DNA of 64,000 nt, taken from Okapia johnstoni (taxonomy: Eukaryota > Chordata > Mammalia > Artiodactyla > Giraffidae). Positions 25,611 to 35,651 of this stretch are shown here, piece by piece. The stretch spans positions 100,259,461-100,323,460 of the forward strand of contig CM044307.1 in the NCBI GenBank assembly GCA_024291935.2, given 5' to 3'. The notes beneath the pieces are model-generated. The model searched no databases. It saw only the letters and a program-made list of their open reading frames with translations, and was not told the origin of the DNA. The first letter of the stretch is position 1; each line of letters opens with the position of its first letter. The position numbers and the translations under genes were made by a program.

Positions 25611-26530
25611 ACTTTACTAAGGAATGGTTTATTTACAATAAGGTGCACCCATTGCAAATGTACATTTTGACAAGCATACGAAATGTAATCACCCCTCTAA
25701 AAAATGCCTCTAGTCCCTTTCTAGCATTTCCTGCCCCGGTTCCAGGTGATAATTGATCTGCTTTCTGTCACTATAAATTCATTTTGACTATTCAAGAAAT
25801 TTATAAAAATGGAACAATGCACTGTGTAGTCTCTTGCATCTGGCTTCTTTCACTGAACCCAATGTTTCTGGGATTCATCCATGTTCTTTTATATATCAGT
25901 AATCCATTCCCTTTTATTGCTCAGCATTCCATTCTACAGTCGACAGTCTGCTTGTTGATTAATGAAAATATAGGTTGTTTTCAGTTTGGAACACTTAAGA
26001 ATAAAGGTGCTGAAAATATTCTTGTGCAAGTCCTTGAGTTGATATATGTTTATGTTATGTTTATGTTTTCTCTTGGTGGCTCAGATGGTAAAGAATCTGC
26101 CTGCAATACAGGAGACCAGGATTTGATCCTTGGGTTGGGAAGACCCCCTGGAGAAGGGAATGGTTACCCAATCGACTATTCTTGCTTGGAGAATTCCATG
26201 GACAGAGGAGAACCCATGGGGTCTCAAAAAGTTAGCTATGACTGAGCAACTAACACTTTCACTTTTTACTTTCACTATGTTTCCTCTTGGGGAGTACCTA
26301 TGTGAGGAACTGCTGAGTAGTAATGTAATATCTGTTTTGCTTTGTATAAAAAAGATTGTCAAACTTTTCCTAAAAATGATTGTGGTATTTATACCCTACC
26401 AGTGATGTATAAAATTTCTAGTTGCTCTGTGCCTTTGCTAACACTGGGAATTGTTGGGCTTTTTAGCCATTTGTAGTACAGGTATTGAGTTGTCATTGTA
26501 ATTGTAATGTGCATTTCCATGGTAACTCAA
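25611..26530 (-). mobile_element. L1 LINE remnant (antisense), interrupted by Bov-tA
   Basis: The plus strand reads as reverse-complement L1M: AGGTGCACCCATTGCAAATG, GGGATTCATCCATGTTCTTT, CCATTCCCTTTTATTGCTCA, then past the SINE GCTGAGTAGTAATGTAATAT and CCTAAAAATGATTGTGGTAT. A Bov-tA occupies 26077-26275. The 153-codon frame at 25784-26245 is a chance fusion of antisense L1 and SINE. Confidence 0.75.
26077..26275 (+). mobile_element. Bov-tA SINE inserted in an L1, with 15-bp target-site duplication
   Basis: From TGGCTCAGATGGTAAAGAAT to a tail of CACTTTCACTTTTTACTTTC. TATGTTTTCTCTTGG (26062-26076) and TATGTTTCCTCTTGG (26276-26290) are a 14/15 duplication inside antisense L1 sequence. Confidence 0.95.
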
Positions 26531-26594
26531 AACAGATTGTAGATCTAAACAAAAATTAAAATCAGAAAACTCCTAGAAGAAAACAAAGCTAGTG

Positions 26595-26658
26595 ATTTTT
26601 CCCAGCTTTATTGGAATATAATTGAAAACATAATGTTGTATAGGATTAAGCTATACAG
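26595..26658 (-). mobile_element. L1 remnant (antisense), left of BovB insertion
   Basis: CCAGCTTTATTGGAATATAA plus TTGAAAACATAATGTTGTAT is reverse-complement L1M 3' UTR. It resumes at 28596 after the inserted BovB. Confidence 0.7.
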
Positions 26659-28592
26659 GAGACAGGGATCAAGACCATCCCCAAGAAAAAGAAATGCAAA
26701 AAAGCAAAATGGTTATCTGAGGAGGCCTTACGAAGAGCTGTGAAGAGAAGCAAAAAACAAAAGAGAAAAAGAAAAATATACCCATTTGAATGCAAAGTTC
26801 CAAAGAAGAGCAAGGAGACATAAAAGACTCCCTCAGTGATCAATGCAAAAAAATAGAAAAAACAATAGAATGGGAGAGACTAGAGATCTCTTCAAGAAAA
26901 TTAAAAATACCAAGGGAACATTTCATGCAAAGATGGGCACAATAAAGGACAGAAATAGTATGGACCTAACAGAAGCAGAAGATATTAAGAAGAGGTGGCA
27001 AGAATACACAGAACTGTACAAAAAAGATCTTCATGGCCCAGATAATCACGATGGTCTGATCACTCACATAGAGCCAGACATCCTGGAATGAGAAGTCAAG
27101 TAGGCCTTAGGAAGCATCACTACAAACAAAGCTAGTGGAGGTGATGGAATTCCAGTTGAGCTATTTCAAACCCTGAAAGATGATGCTGTGAACGTGCTGC
27201 ACTTGATATGCCAGCAAATCTGGAAAACTCAGCAGTGGCCACAGGACTGGAAAAGGTCAGTTTTCATCCCAATCCCAAAGAAAGGCAATGCCAAAGAATG
27301 TTCAAACTACCGCACAATTGCACTCATCTCACACGTTAGTAAAGTAATGCTCAAAATTCTCCAAGCCAGGCTTCAACAGTACGTGAACTGTGAACTTCCA
27401 GATGTTCAAGCTGGATTTAGAAAAGGCAGAGGAACCAGAGATCAAATTGCCAACATCCACTGGATCATCAAAAAAGCAAGAGAGTTCCAGAAAAAACATC
27501 TATTTCTGCTTTATTGACTATGTCAAAGCTTTTGCCTGTGTGGATCACAACAAACTATGGAAAATTCTTCAGGAGATGGGAATACCAGACCATCTGACCT
27601 GCCTCCTGAAAAATCTGTATGCAGGTCAGGAAGCAACAGTTAGAACTGGACGTGGAATAACAGACTGGTTCCAAATAGGAAAAGGAGTACATCAAGGCTG
27701 TATATTGTCACTCTGCTTATTTAACTTATATGCAGAGAACATCATGAGAAACGCTGGGCTGGAGGCACAAGCGGAAATCAAGATTGCCGGGAGAAATATC
27801 AATAACCTCAGATATGCAGATGACACCACCCTTATGGCAGAAAGGGAAGAAGAACTAAAGAGCCTCTTGATGAAAGTGAAAGAGGAGAGTGAAAAAGTTG
27901 GCTTAAAGCTCAACATTCAGAAAACTAAGATCATGGCATCTGTTCCCATCACTTCATGGCAAATACGTGGGGAAACAGTGTCAGACTTTATTTTTGGGGG
28001 CTCCAAAATCACTGCAGATGATGACTGCAGCCATGAAATTATAAGATGCTTACTCCTTAGAAGAAAAGTTATGACCAACCTAGACAGCATATTAAAAAGC
28101 AGAGACGTTACTTTGTCAACAAAGGTCCATCTAGTCAAAGCTATGGTTTTTCCAGTAGTCATATATGGATGTGAGAATTGGACAATAAAGAAAGCTGAGT
28201 GCCAAAGAATTAATGCTTTTGAACTGTTATGTTGGAGAAGACTCTTGAGAGTCCCTTGGACTGCAAGAAGATCCAACCAGTCCATCGTAAAGGAAATCAG
28301 TCCTGAGTATTCATTGGAAAGACTGATGCTGAAGCTGAAACTCCAATACTTTGGCCACTTGATGTGAAAAACTGACTCATTGGAAAAGACCCGGATGCTG
28401 GGAAAGATTGAAGTTGGGAGGAGAAGGGGATGACTGAAGATGAGATGGTTGGATGGCATCACCAACTCAAAGGACATGAGTTTGAGTAAACTCTGGAGTT
28501 GGTGATGGAGAGGGAGGCCTGGCATGCTGTGGTCCATGGGTAGCAAAGAGTTGGACATGACTGAGCTACTGAACTGACTGATTGACTGACTG
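26659..28592 (+). mobile_element. BovB LINE, 1.9 kb, inserted in an L1 remnant
   Basis: It starts in the region between the endonuclease and RT domains (GAGACAGGGATCAAGACCAT) and ends in a (TGAC/CTGA)n-type tail. CTATACAG at 26651-26658 and 28596-28603 is the likely target-site duplication, and antisense L1 sequence continues on both sides. Confidence 0.95.
26843..28367 (+). pseudogene. BovB reverse transcriptase ORF remnant
   Basis: Degenerate RTE-type ORF in three blocks. 26843-27091 holds the inter-domain region (GTFHAKMGTIKDRN) and stops at TGA near 27090. 27188-27517 covers RT fingers (VFIPIPKKGNAKECSNYRTI). A frameshift at an A-run before ACATCTATTTC leads to 27390-28367, with motif A (FIDYVKAFACVDHNKL; the AFD aspartate is Ala here), motif B (HQGCIL) and YADD (LRYADDTTLMA). 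The C-terminal part ends LQYFGHLM followed by TGA. The endonuclease domain is absent. It cannot make a working RT. Confidence 0.92.
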
Positions 28593-28595
28593 AAA

Positions 28596-28760
28596 CTATA
28601 CAGCATGTTGATTTGATACAAAATTATTACCAACATAGCATTAGTTAATACTTCAATCCCATCACGTAATCACCATTTCTTATTTGAGCTGAGAACATTC
28701 AAGATCTACTCTTAGCAAATTTCCAGTATAAAATACAATATTTTTAGCAATAATCACCAG
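28596..28760 (-). mobile_element. L1 remnant (antisense), right of BovB insertion
   Basis: CATGTTGATTTGATACAAAA, ATCCCATCACGTAATCACCA and GAACATTCAAGATCTACTCT are reverse-complement L1M sequence and continue the order broken at 26658. Confidence 0.75.
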
Positions 28761-28979
28761 GCTGTGCATTCGATCCTCAGAACTTATTTAACTTATTTAC
28801 CTCAGAACTTATTTAACTGGAAGGACTTATTGAACTGGAAGTTTGTACTCTTTGGTCATTAACTCTCCATTTCCCCTACCCAGCAATGGCAGGCTTTAAA
28901 AGACACTGAAAGCATCAACTATAAAAAGTTGATAAATTAAACTTCTTTTAAAGCAAATACTTCTGCTTTTGAAAGGCAC

Positions 28980-29240
28980 CATTAAGAAAATTAAAAAGCA
29001 AGTCATAGACTGAAAGACTACCTGCAGTATATTATATTGGACAAAGATGTTGCTTGTGGAATATATTCATTTAAAAAAATTTTTATAAACCAGTACAAAA
29101 TGAGTGAGAGATTTGAACAGATTCTTAGTGAAAGACGATACTCATGACCAATCAACTCATATCAGGATCAATTCAGTGATCATTGACACTCAACATTTTT
29201 AGCTATTAGGAAAATACAAATCAAAACTACAATGAATTCC
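28980..29240 (+). mobile_element. L1 ORF2 remnant
   Basis: GAGATTTGAACAGATTCTTAG, AGCTATTAGGAAAATACAAA and TCAAAACTACAATGAATTCC are the decayed 3' part of L1 ORF2. No frame survives. Confidence 0.65.
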
Positions 29241-29329
29241 ATTTTTAAAAAGCTCTTTTTAAGATCTATTTATCTGAACATGCCATTTGCAATTGACAGT
29301 ATATTCCAACTAAACTCGCCTTTCCCCCG

Positions 29330-30060
29330 CTCCAACAAAACACACACCACTACTCAGAAGCTAAAAACCTTAACATTCTCTTTGAGTCTCCATTGTCTAG
29401 GTAATTAACAAGTCCTATTGCTGTCTTCTCTCCTCTCCATTCTCACCACTAATGTTCTGTTTGGGTCCTCCATCTGTATTAGAATTACTAGAGCCTCCTA
29501 AAAGGCTCCCATAATCATCTTCACCCATTGGCCACTCTGTAGTACATAAATCTTACAAATTATTCTTCCTAGAGCACAGCTCTGAACACACCAATCCCTT
29601 GCTCAGAAACCTTTAATACTTTCCCCCTGATTTTTGAACTCTATTATTTGTCATCCAAAACCCTCTGTAGTCTAGCCCCAACTTACTTTTCCAACCTTAA
29701 TTCATCTTCTTTGAACTGCACTGTCCACTGTCCCCCAGAAATATCCCTCCATTTTGCCTTTGTACCTCAGTCCATGGGGTTCCTACATCTGAAATATCAT
29801 TATCCTCATCTCTGCATATCCAAGCCTCTCTATGCTAAAAGATTAAGGCTCAATTCAAATGCTAGTAGTGCTCCTGCTGAATAACCGTATTACTCTTTTA
29901 ATACACTTATCTTCAACTATGTAGTATTATGCTCACATCTTCCTTACTAGATTTTAAGTTCTCAGAAAATAATCTCAAACTTTGATCCATTTTTTCATAC
30001 TCTAAACTACATACTATGTGCCTAACGAAGGATGGACAGTAGATAAATATGTACGGCATG
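29330..30060 (+). mobile_element. L2 LINE remnant
   Basis: Ordered L2 blocks: AGAGCCTCCTAAAAGGCTCC, CAATCCCTTGCTCAGAAACC then TTTAATACTTTCCCCC, AACCCTCTGTAGTCTAGCCC, CAACTTACTTTTCCAACC, TGCACTGTCCACTGTCCCCC. The 78-codon frame at 29648-29884 lies inside it. It faces the antisense L2 that follows. Confidence 0.7.
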
Positions 30061-30174
30061 GATGAACTGCTTGGTGGCAGAATACCAAATAGAGTAGTTG
30101 TCATTCTTGTAATCTAGTGGGAGAGATAAGGTATGCATAGAGACAATAGCAATGTAAGGCAGTAGAAATGTGTA

Positions 30175-30175
<1 letters not shown>

Positions 30176-30207
<32 letters not shown>
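30176..30207 (+). repeat. (CTG)10.7 microsatellite at the Bov-A2 5' end
   Basis: Thirty-two uninterrupted bases of CTG repeat. The element at 21774 starts with a shorter version of the same tract, so it belongs to the SINE and has expanded here. Confidence 0.97.
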
Positions 30208-30468
30208 AAGTCACTTCAGTCGTGTCTGACTCGGTGCGACCCCATAGACAGCAGCCCACCAGGCTCCCCTGTCCCTGGAATTCTCCAGGCAAGAACACTG
30301 GAGTGGGTTGCCAGTTCCTTCTCCAATGCATGAAAGTGAAAAGTGAAAGTGAAGTCACTCAGTTGTGTCTGACTCTTAGTGACCCCATGGACTGCAGCCG
30401 ACCAGGCTCCTCTGTTCATGGGATTTTCCAGGCAAGAGTACTGGAGTGGGGTGCCATTGCCTTCTCCG
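30176..30468 (+). mobile_element. Bov-A2 SINE with 12-bp target-site duplication
   Basis: Dimeric Bov-A2 beginning with a long CTG run, then both A units joined by ATGAAAGTGAAAAGTGAAAG. AGAAATGTGTAG is exact at 30164-30175 and 30469-30480. Low divergence; among the youngest elements in the window. Confidence 0.97.
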
Positions 30469-31289
30469 AGAAATGTGTAGAAGAGTCATCAAAGATGAGT
30501 CTGGAATTGTAATTTGGAATTAGGTTAGAGAGGGCCATCAATATCAGGCTGAAGAGTTTAGACTTTATTAAATTGTTAAAGAGGAGCCAGGAACCATTCA
30601 AGACATTTCAACATGGAAGTAACATAATTATAGCCTTGTTTTAGGAACATTAATCTGGCAGTAATGTGTAGGTAGGAGAGAATACAAGGGGAGACTAGAG
30701 AGAGGGACCTATGCAGGAAGGAGGCAAGTGAAGGAACAGTAAAGATAATGAAAGTATAAACTGATGTGGAACAAAAGATACAGATGTGACAGACTCAATG
30801 AACATACACTTGACAGGTACAGCAACTGGATCTGATGGTGTGTAGGGGGAAAAAATGAAACTTAATTCCAGAAGACCTGGGTGATCAATTCATGGTGATG
30901 CTCTGTAGGGAACAGGGAATATAAGGGAACGCTCAGCATTGGAAATTGAGGTTTGTGGAGTTGACCACATATAAATTTAGGTTGTTAAAGTAGATAATTG
31001 TCCTAAGTAAGAATGTGTGGGATCAGAGCATGGGGAAGTCAATGATAAATTCTTAAAATGTGAAAGTCTTGGATGAATAGTGAAATTGATGAAAGGATAA
31101 ATGAGCTGTCAGAGAGTAGTGGGTAAAGCAAAAGTATAGAGTATCACAGAAGCTAAGTAAAAAGTTTCTGAGAAACAGTAACCAGTTTGATTCAGAACAA
31201 ATGTACTGAGTGTACTGACTGAAGTTTGGGAAAATAAAAATGATGAAAGCATACGATCTACCTTTACCATATTTTCAATATAGTGGGGG

Positions 31290-31400
31290 AGGGGAGCAGA
31301 TACCATCGTCATCATTATTACCAATATTTTTGAGTGATTAGTACAGGACCTCACCTATTTATTAAATTATTATTTCGCCAATTATTCTTTATAGCAATCT
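31290..31400 (-). mobile_element. MIR SINE remnant (antisense)
   Basis: CATCATTATTACCAATATTT, then GAGTGATTAGTACAGGACCT, resembles the reverse-complement MIR 3' end. Weak. Confidence 0.4.
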
Positions 31401-31439
31401 TGTTTTATTTATGATTTTAATTTTATAAAGGGCTAAAGA

Positions 31440-32230
31440 ATCTCAAATATATTAAACAAAACATATTCTGGTACAGGGTATAATGAAATAAGTAAAGAAA
31501 GGTACAAGTGAGCAAAGCACAAAGGAAGGAGAAATAGTATGAGAGTAAACAACGGAGTTAGTTAAGAAAGAGGTGCCTTTTGAATTATGCCTTGAGAGAT
31601 AGAAGGATTTGCATAACCAAACAACTGGACGGAAAGCCATTCCATATTGAACAACATGAGTTGTATGTGCCAACAGAGAGTTTACGGTTAACAGTTTAGT
31701 TTGGTGTGATTGAATTGAAATCATGTTGATGAAATCATATGACCTCATTTTGGAGAATATTTAATGCTTGGCTAAGCAGGTCATACTTTATTCTGCCAAC
31801 CCTAAGCCTTTAGGTCATTATAAAGAACAGAGTATGGGTCCAACTACAACTCGTTTTTCTTTCATGACCATCAGAAGAAATAATGAGTGATATAAACATC
31901 TAGGCATGGCAAATACTGGAAAGAGAACATGAAAGTCTATGGTGAGAAAAGGCCTGTAAATTTAGAGCTCCTTGTTGACCTTGGAAAGCCTCATTTCATT
32001 AGAGAGCTGGCATAGGACAGCAGCTTGCAGGGTGTGAGGTGAGGAGTTAAGAAGTGAGAAAGTGGAGTGAGAAAGTGAAAGCAGCGTTTAACTCTCCTCT
32101 CCCACAACAAGCCAAACAGAATGATAGCTCACGCGCTTAACAGGATGAAGTGGAATTGGATAAATGTTAAGGTAGAGAGCAGAATGAGATGAAAGTACAT
32201 AGGCTGTCAATACCACAGGCAAAGTGAGCT
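31440..32230 (-). mobile_element. L2 LINE remnant (antisense)
   Basis: AAAGAGGTGCCTTTTGAATT, GCCTTGAGAGATAGAAGGAT, GGACGGAAAGCCATTCCATA, AGTTTGGTGTGATTGAATTG and CATACTTTATTCTGCCAACC follow reverse-complement L2 order. Boundaries approximate. Confidence 0.55.
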
Positions 32231-32296
32231 CTTTCATGGCTAATTCTGAATACCATCATGTATCCATGCCCCTAGTATTCTCACAAATCCCTATTT

Positions 32297-32309
32297 GGGG
32301 GGGGGGGGG
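32297..32309. repeat. G13 homopolymer
   Basis: Thirteen consecutive G, followed by CAAGGGGGAC. G runs of this length are prone to length error and sequencing dropout. Confidence 0.95.
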
Positions 32310-32642
32310 CAAGGGGGACAACAGAAGTAACTTGTAAACCTGTTCCAGTCCACTGAGAGCTTCAGTGTTAGAAACTTTAGAAACTCTTTCTGATACATTC
32401 AAATGACTGATTCACTTTGACTATAAAGTGTTGCTGAGACCACATACCACCATGTTTGTACTGTTTTTCCTACTTCCTTGATCAGAGTCTCCCTTTCCCT
32501 GTTCTTTCCATAGGCCTCACGCCCTGGCACTTGCCAGTTTTGTTCTTATGTTAGAGCTATTTCTCTTACGCTTCCATGTTAGTCTAAAAATTTTATTAGA
32601 GGGGAGGTGGAGATGGACATTCTTATATATATTGCTCCCATA

Positions 32643-32856
32643 GTGAAAAAGTGAAAGTGTGAGTCCAACTCATGTCCAACTCTTTGCAACTCCATGGACT
32701 ATAACGTGCAAGTTCCTCTATCCATGGGATTCTCCAGGCAAGAATACTGGAGTGGTAGCCATTCCCTTCTCCAGGAGTCTTTCTGACCCAGGGATTGAAC
32801 CTGGGTTTCCTGCATTGCTGGCAGATTTTTAACCATCTGATCAATCAGGGAAGCCC
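32643..32856 (-). mobile_element. Bov-tA SINE with target-site duplication
   Basis: Complete antisense copy, with the tRNA-like head ending GATCAATCAGGGAAGCCC. ATTGCTCCCATA (32631-32642) and ATTACTCCTATA (32857-32868) match at 10/12. Confidence 0.93.
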
Positions 32857-32961
32857 ATTACTCCTATAAAGTAGATACTCAATAGTTACTTACTGAATTA
32901 GTTTTGTAGTCTATGTTTCACCGTTATAAATATATGGGGAAAAAATGGTTTGCAGAGAGAG

Positions 32962-33455
32962 ATTAGTTTCCTACTGCTGCATGAAAGCTTGTAACAAACT
33001 TAGTAGCTTAAAACAACACACATTTATTATCCCACAGTTTATGTGGGTCAAGAATCCAGGCACAGTGTAACTGAGTCCTCCACTCAGGGTCTCACCAAAT
33101 TGCAATCTGCATGTCCCCTGATTTCCAGAAGAGGGGCTCAGGCCCCTCTTCTGAGCTCTTTCAGATCTTTGGCAAGAATTCAGTTCCTTGGACCAAGACC
33201 CTCAGTTCCTAGAGGCACCACTTTCAAAAACTGTCTGCTTCTTTGAGGCAAGCAGAAAAATATCTCTCTCATATCAGGAAGGGCCTAGTCTCTCTCAAAG
33301 GACTTTCAACTGATGAAGTCAAGCACACCCAGGATAATGTTCCCCTTTTGATTAATTCAAAATCAGCTAACTTGGGACATTCATTGCACTGGCAAAGTCC
33401 CTTCACCCTAGCATATAAAGTAACCTATCACATCACAGTCTTGTTCACAATTAAG
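32962..33455 (-). mobile_element. MLT1-type LTR (ERVL-MaLR), antisense
   Basis: ATTAGTTTCCTACTGCTGC, ACTTAGTAGCTTAAAACAAC, ACACATTTATTATCCCACAG, then ACCCAGGATAATGTTCC and GGCAAAGTCCCTTCACC read as the reverse complement of an MLT1 LTR over most of its length. This is an ancient solitary LTR with no internal region. The frame at 33243-33596 is incidental. Confidence 0.85.
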
Positions 33456-34111
33456 AAGGTATTCTGTAGGATGTGTAAATGTGGGGTATTAAGCGTTGTA
33501 GGGAATGTCTTGGAAGCCACCGCAGAATTTTGCTACACAGATATAGAAAGGGAACGAGAGCATGTGAGAGAGAGCAAAATAATTTTCCTCAATTAAAAAG
33601 CAACAGGGATTTCCTTTTCTCTAACATCTATTTCTACTGTGTATATTTTTTTTATAACATTAAGAAGATTTTGAACTGGAAAGCATCATTCATTCTTATC
33701 TTGCTCATTTCTTTTTTGGCTGGGGGAGTGGGGGAACATTACATTATCGCCACTAACATAGTATGTTTTCACAGGATTAGCAGCAGCAGAGCTGAAGCGT
33801 TGAGATGTTTCAGTGCACATACATTGGTGTCTGAGAAATGTTAAAGAGAGTGAGAAAGCTGAAGCAGGTTTTGCCCTTCAGAACTCTCAGTCTAGCAAAT
33901 TTTTCAAAAGTTATCTTTTGGCAATGATAATGAGTTCATATCAACAGCTTTCATAATGTCTATGAGATGAAGGGTAGGGAGATTTAGCAATCAAGGTCGT
34001 TCAACTACCAAGGAGAAGGTCAGGATGCAAAACTAATCCTGGCATGTAACTTGAACCAAAACCAAATCCATCTAGGTTCTTAACTCTTGCAAGATGCTCT
34101 TGCCTCCCAAA
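33456..34111. other. No gene or recognised repeat
   Basis: Intronic. The 121-codon frame at 33479-33844 (+) overlaps another frame and shows no known domain; I regard it as chance. Confidence 0.45.
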
Positions 34112-34205
34112 ACATATTATACATAGTAAGGCCTTGTGTTGTATGTAATAAGTAACTTACATATTATACATAGTAAGGCCTTGTGTTGTGTGTAATAAGT
34201 AACTT
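34112..34205. repeat. 47-bp tandem duplication
   Basis: Two adjacent copies (34112-34158, 34159-34205) differ at one base (GTTGTATG versus GTTGTGTG); a third copy starts ACATA and then diverges. The unit contains TACATAGTAAGGCCTTGTG. Confidence 0.97.
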
Positions 34206-34220
34206 ACATATAAGGATGCT

Positions 34221-34254
34221 CATATACATCCTCCTATCATATACATCCTCTTAT
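34221..34254. repeat. 17-bp tandem repeat beside a BovB insertion
   Basis: CATATACATCCTCCTAT followed by CATATACATCCTCTTAT. The second copy contains the TACATCCTCTT that recurs after the BovB at 35641. Confidence 0.93.
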
Positions 34255-35640
34255 TGCATCATCCTAGTGCAGCTATTAAAGTGATGCACTCAATATGTCA
34301 GTAAATTTGGAAAACCCAGCAGTGGCCACAGGACTAGAAAAAGTCAATCTGCCTCCCACTTCCCAAGAAGGGAAGTACTAAAGAATATTCAAACTACCAG
34401 ACAACTGCACTCACTTCCCATGCTAGTAAGGTTATGCTTAAAATCCTTCAAGCTAGGCTTCAGCAGTACTTGAATCAAGAACTTCCAGGTGTAAAGGCTG
34501 GGTTTAGAAAGGGCAGAGGAACCAGAAATCAAATTGCTAACATTTGCTGGATCATAGAACAAAGGAATTCCAGAAAAATACCTACTTCTGTTTCATTTAC
34601 TATGCTAAAGCCTTCAATTGTGTGAATCATAACAAACTGTGGAAAACTCTTAAAGAAATGGGAATACCAGACCATCTTACCTGTCTCCTGAGAAACCTGT
34701 ATGTGGATCAAGATGCAACAGTTAGAACCTTATATGGAACAACTGACTGGTTAAAAATTGAAAAAGGAATACAACAAGGCTGTATATTGTCACCCTGTTT
34801 ATTTTACTTATATGCAGAGCATATCATGTGAAATGCCAGGCTGTATGAGTTACAAACTGGAATTAAGATTGCTGGGAGAAGTATCAACAGCCTCAGATAT
34901 GCAGATGATACCACTCTAATGGCAGAAAGTAAACAGGAACTAAAGAACCTCTTGTGAGGATGAAAGAGCTGACTTAAAACTCCACATTCAAAAAATGAAG
35001 ATCATAGCATCTGGTCCCATCACTTCATGGCAAATAGAAGAGGAAAAGTGGAAACAGTGACAGGTTTCATATTCTTGGGCTCCAAAATCACCTACAGCCA
35101 CAAAATTAAAAGATGCTTCCTTCTTGGAAGAAGAGCTATGACAAATCTAGACAGTGTATTAAAAAGCAGAGACATCACTTCTCCAACAAAGCTCCATATA
35201 GTCAAGGCTATAGTCTTTCCAGTAGTCACGTATAGATGTGAGAGTTGGACCATAAAGAAGGCAGAGCGTTGAAGAATTGATGCTTTCAAACTGTGTTGCT
35301 GGAAAAGACTTTCAAGACAGCAAGGAGAACAAACCAGTCAATCCTAAAGGAAACCAACCCTAAATATTCATTGGAAGGACAGATGCTGAAGCTGAAGCTC
35401 CAATACTTTGGCTACTTGATGGGAAGAGCCAGCTTATTGGAAAAGACCCTGATGCTGGGAAAGATTGAGAGCAGAAGGAGAAGGCAACAGAGGATAGGAT
35501 AGTTGGATGGCATCACCCATTCAATGGACATGAACTTGGGCAAACTCTGACAGATGGTGAAGGACAGTGAGACCTGGCAAGCTGCAGTCCATGGGGTCGC
35601 AAAGAGTTGGACATGACTGGGCAACTGAACAACAACAATG
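34253..35640 (+). mobile_element. BovB LINE, 1.4 kb, with 11-bp target-site duplication
   Basis: Starts just upstream of the RT fingers (GATGCACTCAATATGTCAG at about 34282) and ends GCAACTGAACAACAACAATG. TACATCCTCTT is exact at 34242-34252 and 35641-35651. The first 25 bases are too diverged to align by eye. Confidence 0.93.
34434..35502 (+). pseudogene. BovB reverse transcriptase ORF remnant, heavily decayed
   Basis: Blocks at 34434-34625 (fingers, RKGRGTRNQIANICWI), 34544-34831 (motif A CFIYYAKAFNCVNHNKLW, with the motif A Asp changed to Tyr, and motif B QQGCILSPCL), 35027-35272 and 35293-35502 (C-terminal domain). The YADD region at about 34900 is readable (RYADDTTLMA) but sits between stops. 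This copy is more diverged than those at 26.7, 36.2 and 49.8 kb, so it is probably older. Confidence 0.88.
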
Positions 35641-35651
35641 TACATCCTCTT

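Larger units (their letters stand above)
30065..31130 (-). mobile_element. L2 LINE remnant (antisense), interrupted by Bov-A2
   Basis: CTTGTAATCTAGTGGGAGAG, GGCTGAAGAGTTTAGACTTT, GAGGAGCCAGGAACCATTCA, ACATGGAAGTAACATAATTA and TTAGGAACATTAATCTGGCA are reverse-complement L2 in order. A Bov-A2 interrupts it at 30176-30468. Confidence 0.7.

Noticed and set aside
25784..26245. 153-codon plus-strand frame as a novel protein
   Set aside because: It crosses from antisense L1 3' sequence into a Bov-tA insertion; both parts are explained by the repeats.
27917..28636. 239-codon minus-strand frame opposite BovB
   Set aside because: It is the antisense shadow of the BovB RT C-terminal region. The same shadow appears at other BovB copies (for example 37893-38249), which explains its recurrence.
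30176..30207. CTG run as a coding polyleucine/polyalanine tract
   Set aside because: It lies at the 5' end of a Bov-A2 SINE, with no supported exon around it.
33243..33596. 117-codon plus-strand frame
   Set aside because: Its first two thirds are antisense MLT1-type LTR; no domain and no splice context.
34112..34254. Direct repeats as a CRISPR-like array
   Set aside because: Two adjacent copies without spacers in a mammalian intron; a simple tandem duplication.
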